Of a DNA stretch of 64,000 nt, positions 56,873-64,000 are shown piece by piece. The notes under the pieces were generated by a model. It made no database searches and was not told the DNA's origin. It saw only the letters and a list, made by a program, of their open reading frames with translations. Position 1 is the first letter of the stretch. Every line of letters begins with the position of its first letter. The stretch is from Cladorhizidae sp. MBARI D1340-BT2 (lineage: Eukaryota > Porifera > Demospongiae > Poecilosclerida > Cladorhizidae): contig JAQNBH010000009.1 of assembly GCA_028752905.1 (NCBI GenBank), positions 24,970,370-25,034,369 on the forward strand, in the 5' to 3' direction. The translations under genes and the position numbers were made by a program.

Positions 56873-59435
56873 TGTAGGATCTTGCAAAAATAGCAGGATC
56901 ACCCATAAAGAGTCCTTCTAGCACAGTAGTTGTGATCAGCCATTGCCACTAACAACCTTTTTCCAGTCCAACCAGGCTTGTTAATAGCAACTTCCCTCTC
57001 AATTGAAAACAACCTTCAAAATAAATGACGGGTAGATGGAATGAAATAAATATTAGCCTCAGGTGCTATTAGAAAATGCATTGAAATTGCCCTAGCCACC
57101 TTTCCTTCAGGTAAGTTTTTTTATTTTATATAACATCATCTCGCTTGCAAATTTAAGTTATGATCTTAAAGCCTGCTAAGACCATTTAAAATAAGTTATA
57201 AGATACTAGATTCATGTAGACTAATAATAGGCAGCTGTGCATACTCAACCCCCTAATGCCGCATTGATATCTCATGTTCTAACAGTTGCTGGTACAGAGA
57301 AGCGCCGCCATATTTAAAAGCTGCTTTGGTATTGGAATAATATTCCCATTGAAGTGGCCCCTCCCACCCACATGTGACTATCCAATGCTGAACATTGTAT
57401 TAAATAGCAGCTTTGTGGGCTAAACTTCTCTCTGTGAAATATATTTTAGAATCCGTAAACTCTGGTCATTAAGCCTCTCATGTTTAGTTTGATTAAAGTT
57501 GTTAATTAAACGTCCATCTTATCCTAACAATAACAACATTATTCCGCATCATTATGGTATCTTGTTCTGAAATTATGCTCTGAAAGTGTTTCAAATAAAT
57601 ATCAATTTATGACATGTGAACAAGTAAGTGTCAACATTATAATGTGTTTGAAAGAACATTGAGCAAGAATATTAATAGCATAACCATGGCTGCAATCGTC
57701 TGTAGCTGTTCACAGTTTCTTAAAGAGTATTTTGCTGCTCCAATGCAGAGCACTTGTAACCTTCCCCCCGGTGATCTAGCAGCACAGGTCTCCGGCATGG
57801 CCTCTAAGGTAGCAAAACACTTTCTATGTACCCTATGATGAGACACCTAAACCTTAACGGATGCCAACATTGCACCTGTAACAAGAATTGTTCTCTTCTT
57901 TCGCTAATATCTATTGTTGATGTTCACATAGTTTTGTAGATAAATATACTTCTCTGAGTATGAAATGTAAGAGAGACTATCTCAGAGGCCTTGCTCCTGC
58001 ATTTAATATGGTTTGGGAGTCTGAATATTTCTTTTTGTGCCATCGAGAGGATAACTCGTTCTTCAACAGGCTCACAAGTAATTCCTCAGTGAAGCTCTCT
58101 AAACAGACAGGATTTTTGGCCTGAAGCTCGCTTATCACAAGACAGAACCAAACAGAGATTGGTTATATTGGGAAACATAACAATGACCTCCTAAAGCAAC
58201 ATAGTCCATGCTTTCTACAGTGGTAAGGTGAAGATTTCTTGCGCCAGAAAAGAACTAGTTAATATTGACCATAACTTGATAGTTGTTTAATTGCATAACT
58301 ACAAGTGTGTTTTCTATTATCATTTTTATTGTGTGGTGATTGAGGCACTGAAATTCAAGGCCTGCTGCTGCACTTTAACACCATAATCACTTACAAGAAG
58401 CCGAGTGCTAAGCTTGCAAGTGGTGTGCCTTGCAATGTGGCCCAGCATTGCCTGTAGATTCCTGATGCACTAGACTCTTGGTCCATGCTTGTGCATCACA
58501 TATCTGTAATAATCACAGAGGGTGTTTAATTGCCATTAGAAGTTTGATATAATAAAATGATGTGCATATTTAGCCGTTGTTGTTGGGATTCTCCCACCAG
58601 CTGGTGGATCTCAATAGACTTTAGGGAAACACACAGCTTAACTTAACTATTTATTTATATAAACGTGTCCCTCATCTCTCTATCTGCTTACTTTATAGAC
58701 GGTGAGTTACAGTATTCTATGGCTAGGATGACATGATTTTGATCAACTTCAATTTATTTCAACTTGGCCCTTGCTTCTTCATGAAACCATCATAGCCGGT
58801 GAGTTCGAGTATTACATGTCTAGGATGACAATTGTTCACTGATTAATGTCATGTCACTTTTTCTTGGCGTTATATTAACATAGTTTGATAGTTACATATA
58901 TACATTGCTGGAGTAATGCAAGAAACACACTTGTAGTTAAGTAATTAAACAACAAATTATTGTTGCAAGTTAAGGTCCATTTTAAGTTTAGTGTTTGTAG
59001 AGTCTTGTGGAGTGCTTGTAGATATATATACTGTGTTGTTGGAAATTACCACTTAAGTCAATTCAACTTGACTTGTAAGATGCCCAATCATGCATTGAGC
59101 AGCAAGATAATAGTCACTAGAAGAACGTGTGTAAAAGGGCAAGTAGTAGCCACTAATGGAGCTAACTAATGTGCAAGTTGGCAATGAAGCGCAGTCAAAG
59201 AAATATTTGTATTAAACGTTTTGGGGGTAGTCCAAAAAATAAATGTATTTTATTTACCAACATGCCTTTAGCCACACCAGAGGTGGAGAAAGGGATAAAC
59301 ACCTTGTGTTGATTTAGTGGCTATTTGATTAGGAAGAGGTCTAGTTTGTGCTAAAAAGGTCTATAAACTGCCTTCACCAGTAGACTGACCTTTACCCCCT
59401 GCATCCTTGATGCAGGTACATGTGTTTAGTGACCT
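56873..59435. repeat. Duplicated block D (copy 2)
   Basis: Counterpart of 12716-15490, slightly shorter. The + frame at 57644-57838 corresponds to 13486-13704. A piece missing at 58275 reappears inverted at 58922-59055. Block A (copy 2) follows directly after a 95-base hairpin-arm fragment. Confidence 0.85.
58922..59055 (-). repeat. Inverted, displaced 134-base segment
   Basis: Reverse complement of 14342-14475 (ccacaagactctacaaacac and atttccaacaacccagtat tracts). It sits between atgcaagaa and aagtcaattcaac, which adjoin in copy 1. Most of it is missing from its expected place at 58275 in copy 2. Confidence 0.85.
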
Positions 59436-59526
59436 AAAGTAGAGGGAACTTCAAAACCTGAATGCCTGAATTGGCCGCATAAATATCTCCAGATTGCAAA
59501 GTGCTAAAGATTTGAAATTATCACCA
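59433..59526 (+). repeat. Fragment of foldback-element left arm
   Basis: Matches 533-634 (gacctaaagtagagggaact through tttgaaatta.caccag), then continues with sequence found at 1725. Arm, loop, right arm and hexamer array are absent. Confidence 0.85.
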
Positions 59527-61605
59527 GTTGCATGATCCCGCTGTAGTATTTGTGGCAAGCCTTCTATAATAGTCGTAGTTCTTTTCTAGCTCTAGCCCTT
59601 GCCCTAGGCTAAGACACAATTGTTGTCTGTCTGCATGCTAACGTATAGTTACAATATTCTAGGTGCGCTCTATGAGATAAACAGAAATTCATAACTCCCA
59701 CCACCATCCCCTCCCATCCACACACCCCTGCTTGATCCTGCCTCTCCCTAAATTGACCATAATCTAAAACTCAGTTGAACCATGTATCTGCCTTAGTTTG
59801 GCTGTAATGTATGTTTTAAAGTTTTGGGCCATTGACTAAGGACGCCCAGGGTCCAAAACCTTCCCAGTGTAGGGCAGTTCTAGACATGTGTATGGAGGCC
59901 AAAGATGGCCAAGCCTATAAACAGCATGCATGCATGCTATACACACACAAAATGCAGATTCTTATGTATTGACCTAGGAAATTTTCTATAAAAATTTATA
60001 TCAAGCTATATTGTGTGTGTGAGTGTGTATTATATTTATATTTACTTTTGTATAGACCCCAACACAAGCTTCAGTGTTTCTAGAATTACAATAACTTTTG
60101 TCAATAATCAACTCCAAATTTTACACTCGTGTTTTGTGCTAGATGCTCTTGCATTCATCTATTGAGAAAGTTATTTAATTGCTTGTCAACTGAAAGTTCG
60201 TTGATTGCAAATTAATTTTTTTTATCTCGAATTCATTTGGATTTGGCCATCCCAAAGAAACTAAAATCTCTACATCCTCTTGGAGCCACATGGCATCTAC
60301 TTGTGGATAATCCACAATGGTACTTTTCTACTTTGGTTAAGCATCAATCATGACTATATCTCCTCCTGTTCCACACCAAATATTTCTTCCATCGCTGATG
60401 AGATGTCCACACCTGACACCCTCCAGCTCCTCTATACAGCAGTTCAAACATCTTTCATACCTTACCTAGCATGGATTGATTGCATCTGCACTTGGGCACT
60501 GCTTCACAAGTGGTTGTATTCATTGTCCATATTCTTGCCTGCTAATGCTACAGGTACTCTATATAAGTACAGGTCTTCTATTGCAAAGTTGTAAAGCTGC
60601 AACTGAAGTTTCCTCTCCCACTCCCACTTTCCCTTCCTAGATTTGGGGAGGTGTGTGTGGTTGGCAGTGTTTGTCTATTGTTGCACCCACGCGGTACCTC
60701 CCTTGTATTGCTGTTGTGATAAAGTCCTGCTTTTGTTTATTGTGATATTCAGCATATGATGAACGCATCGACTGACATCACATGCAACTGATTCAGTGGA
60801 TTGGCCCGAAAGGAGAGGGACGAGAATTACAACTTTATAATTAGCTAGTGGCAGATTGGAATAAAGCAGCAGAAATAATTGGTGTTACTGCGACGAGGCT
60901 AATAGCATCCATGTATATAGGCAACCCCGAGAAGTGCATGAGGGCCTTCATGGAGAAGAGGATGAAGAATACACCGAAAATGAATATCCAATACACAATT
61001 GTTAGTACGCATGGAACTTAGTGAAGTCGGTAAAAATTTGAGAGAGGCACTTGACACTGACCACACTGACTTGAAGGACAACTTTGAGACATCTGAAAGT
61101 GAGCTAGTATTATTGTGTTGTTGATATGCACAGTAGAACCTTCCTTTCTTCTAACTATAGGAGCTAGTGATATTGTGTTGTTTATGTGTCAGTTCATCTC
61201 CCTTACCCTTGGGTTCCTAACTATGGGAGTTAGTGGTATTGTGTTATTGATCTGTGCAGTGTAACGTCTCTTACTCTTGGGCTCCTGACTATGGGGGGCT
61301 AGTGGTATTGTGTTGTTGATGTGTCAGTGGACCTTGGTTTCCTAACTATGGGAGTTAGTGGTAGTGTGTTGCTGATGTGTGCAGTGGAACCACCATTACA
61401 CAGGGCTTCTAACTATTGGAGCTAATACTATTGTGTTGTTGTGTGAGAAGAACCTCCCTTAGCATTGTGCTACTAACTATGGGAGATAGTTGATGTGTGC
61501 AGTTGAACCTCCCTTACACTTGGGCGCCCATACTAACTATGGGGGCTTGTGGTATTGTGTTGTTGATGTGTGCAGTGGAAACTACCTTACACTTGGTACA
61601 CATGA
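59527..61605. repeat. Duplicated block A (copy 2)
   Basis: Counterpart of 1726-3990, with small deletions and substitutions; the minisatellite part is 61100-61600. The 60280-60594 frame is an extended version of 2487-2699 and is unrecognised. Confidence 0.85.
60772..61110 (+). pseudogene. Broken copy of Death-domain-like exon
   Basis: Same reading as 2999-3388 (MQLIQWIGPKGEGREL.., IASMYIGNPEKCMRAF). It has a TGA just upstream of the ATG, a TAG at LYN*LVADW, and a 24-base-scale deletion with frameshift after MNIQ, which removes the conserved TW segment. Confidence 0.6.
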
Positions 61606-62440
61606 TGGTGCAGGTTTTGTTTGGGCTAGAACAGAAAGAAGAAAAAAATTAGAAATTGATAAACTGATTAACAGGATAAACATTCCCTAGGTGGAAGGAG
61701 GGTCAAGGCTAGTAGGTGATTACTGATATGATGAAACTGGAGTACTTTCTCTTTCAAGAGAGAAAGATGCATTATACTTGATAATATTTTAATCTATGAT
61801 CTTAATTAATATATATTCATGTGAGACTTCTTCATTTTGGGGTGCACACTTATGGCGGTGTGTGCCTTAGTAAATGTGTGTTTTGTAGAAATCCTTTTAT
61901 ATGCTTCTTGGGTTGTTTTGTTGGATTGGTTTGTTGGTTTTAGGTTCTGGTTTCTTTTGTGTCCCTTGTGCCTGAGTGTCCTGCTTGTCTTCAGATTTTT
62001 GGGGTCTACCTTGAGGAGAGGAAGAGGAGAATGCAGAATAATTTTTATTGTAGCTAGGGACCCTTGTTGTGACCATGGCTGTTTTTATTTCCGGTTTGTG
62101 TTTTATATCTTGTATTAAGGAGGACCCTGACTGTGTTTTTATTTTCATTTATTTATTATTATTATTTAACTTACTCATACTATATGTCAGCAATACTTTC
62201 CCTTAGTATTCACTGCGCCGACTAGTCCTCACTCTGACTAGCCCAATACTTTCACCCCTAGGCTTTATAAGAGCCTTCGTACCCTTCACCCAGGTAAAAG
62301 TGAACAATGATTGCTTTGTACATCAATATACACAGTTCCCAGTGATCTATCAGCTAGTCCAGCCTGTTATGCGCTTGGCTCTAACATAGATACTCTCTCT
62401 CTCTTTGCTAGCTCTCTAGCTATCTCTTTTATACTAATAG
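61606..62440. other. Unassigned, with possible LTR remnant
   Basis: 61606-62150 has unrecognised frames (one Trp/Phe-rich). 62160-62440, on the - strand, holds a TATA-like tataaaagagatagc and lies where the 3' LTR of the adjoining gypsy fragment would be; its edges are not identifiable. Confidence 0.3.
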
Positions 62441-64000
62441 TTAATTGAACACGGATTTACACCCGGCACTATGGTCTTGCACACGAATACTGTGGTCTTG
62501 TAGATGAATGTTCGGATAATGTTCTTGGACATTGTTGTGGTCATAACCTTTGTTCTCCGTTATGTCTTCCTTCTCTGACACTCCCTTTCCGTTCAGGCAA
62601 GAACAATATTCTCGGGAAAGTCCGTCCGCATTCGTATTCAATCAACCTGGCTTGTGGTGGATAGTGTAGTGATATGGTTGCATCGATAACGCCCACCTCC
62701 CTATTCTCCCGTGACTATCCTTCAGCTTTGCAAGGTGTGTCAGTGGGTCATGGTCTGTCTCGATCGTGAACTCTGTCCCTTCGAGGTATACTCGGAAGTG
62801 TTTCGTACCCTCGACGATCGCTAGAGCTCCTTTCTCTATTGTAGAGAACTTTCTCTCTCTAGGTAGCAACTTTCTTGACCCATAGGCGAGTGGGTGTTCT
62901 TCACCTATCTCATCTTTCTGGGCGAGCACATATGCTATTCCTGAGTCGGAAGCATCTGTTTGCAATAGGAAGGGCCTATTCCAGAGGGGTGTGGCTAACA
63001 CAGGGTAGTGAGTCAGAGCATCCTTCAAGCATTGAAATGACTGTTGTGTCGCTTCACTGCAAACAATAATGTTCGGTTTGTCCTTCCTAGTCAGCTCAGT
63101 TAGGGGGGTTGCAATAGTGGAAAAGTCGGGGATGAAATGGCGATAATACCCTCATAGTCCCAAGAACGCACGGACGTCCTTCTTTGTAATGGGCTGGGTA
63201 AAATCTTGTACGGCTTGTACTTTAGCTTGTAGAGGGTGGACCTTCCCATTTCCCACAGTATGTCCCAGGTATTCGCACTCATTACACGCGAACTTGCATT
63301 TCGATTCCTTAATGGTGAGGCCGGCTTTTCGTAATCTTATGAAGTTTTCTTTCATATGTTCCAAATGTTCCTCCCATGTTTTGCTGTGGATGATGACATC
63401 GTCCAGGTAAGCCGCCGCGAACGTCTGTGTTCCTTCGAGTAAGTGGTTCATCAGACGCTGAAACGTGGATGGGGGCGTTGACCAAACCAAAGGGCATGGT
63501 TACGAACTGGTACTTTCCCCAGGGTGTGACGAAAGCAGTCTTCTCCTGGCTTGCCTTCGCCACAGGCACCTGCCAGTAACCCTTTGTAAGATCCAAGGCA
63601 GTGATGTATCTTGCCTGTCCAATATCATCTATCATGTCCTCAATTCGGGGTATGGGGAAGGGGTCGGCCTTGGTGACGAGGTCGAGTTTTCTATAATCCA
63701 CGCAGAGTCGTTTTCCGCCATCCTTTTTAGGAACCAAGACCACCGGGGCCGCCCACGAACTTCTGGAGGGGACTATGATGCCCAATCCTAGCAACTGTTT
63801 GATTTCTTCACGAAGAAACTCATGCGATGTGTGAGGGAGTCGGTAGGGGGGTAACCGAATAGGTGTGGCATCACCAGTGACAATATCATGACTCACCAAG
63901 TCTGTTTTTCCAGGGTCATTGCTTATGACGTCGGAGAACCTCTCCCTCAATTCCAGGAGTTCCCTTTCTTGATGGTTATTGAGCGTACTGATAAAAGCAT
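62441..64000 (-). pseudogene. Ty3/gypsy pol: RT and RNase H, partial
   Basis: Runs off the right edge. RT: LREEIKQLLGLGIIVPSRSS, WAAPVVLVPKKDGGKRLCVD, PRIEDMIDDIGQARYITALD, MPFGLVNAP and the catalytic YLDD (AAYLDDVIIHS). RNase H (62642-63028) has D in LLQTDASDSG, E in FSTIEKGALA and D in IETDHDPL. Damage: one extra base in a 5-G run (63472-63476) shifts the frame after MPFGLVNAP, TGA at 63152 interrupts LGL*GYY, and TGA at about 62640 follows HHKPG. No integrase follows, so the 3' part is deleted. Gag and protease would lie beyond the window. Confidence 0.9.

Noticed and set aside
61837..62148. Trp/Phe-rich + frame and Ser/Gln/Lys-rich - frame over the same bases
   Set aside because: Unrecognised in both directions, not conserved elsewhere in the window; no reason to choose either.

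Overview
This is eukaryotic, almost certainly invertebrate-animal DNA. It is AT-rich, genes are cut into short exons with GT..AG introns as small as about 55-65 bases, and most recognisable coding matter is transposon-derived: piggyBac, GIN/KRBA2-type integrase elements, hAT, Ty3/gypsy, a Penelope-like element and an uncharacterised TIR transposon. Very short introns, a Death-domain exon and these families together would fit a demosponge, but that is inference and no species is claimed. No rRNA, tRNA, CRISPR array or bacterial-style operon was seen. LAYOUT. The window is dominated by one large low-copy duplication. Blocks in order are A (1726-3990, Death-domain exon plus minisatellite), B (about 4250-5420), C (5430-9340, tandem cassette exons and a 31-bp satellite), a truncated gag-LTR piece and Penelope reverse-transcriptase piece (10186-11780), a satellite with a monomer of about 155-180 bp (11781-12715) and D (12716-15499). 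The second set is B' (38975-40027), C' (41773-48478), gag-LTR/Penelope (48480-51760), the same satellite grown to about 4.2 kb (52650-56872), D' (56873-59435) and then A' (59527-61605). The second copy of A follows D', so the whole looks like part of a tandem array, with 15.5-38.9 kb between the copies filled by transposons and a third D-like block (20.9-25.3 kb). GENES. The best host-gene candidate is on the + strand in C and C': a run of paired mini-exons, each pair symmetric (phase 1 in, phase 1 out), encoding about 34-38-residue modules. One module type ends in a tyrosine motif (QAYEIPG, once EAYENPG at the left edge), like SH2-ligand motifs; the other ends without a tyrosine. Several modules are decayed. 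A nearby exon (2999-3388) resembles a Death domain and its copy at 60.8 kb is broken, so a signalling or innate-immune gene is plausible but the complete gene is not in view. MOBILE ELEMENTS. Two piggyBac relics (15500-16991, and 40032-41768 with TTAA duplications), a 2.6-kb TIR element with perfect 36-bp ends (18101-20718), a 0.75-kb TIR element inside the satellite (9339-10093), a gypsy-gag/hAT chimeric reading frame (28682-29536), two different integrase transposons side by side (30967-34829 with C48 protease and PHD finger; 36290-38873 KRBA2-like), a Penelope-like element with GIY-YIG endonuclease, a long ATT array and a hammerhead-ribozyme-like tail (49651-51760), and a gypsy pol running off the right edge (62441-64000). 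Nearly all are visibly defective.
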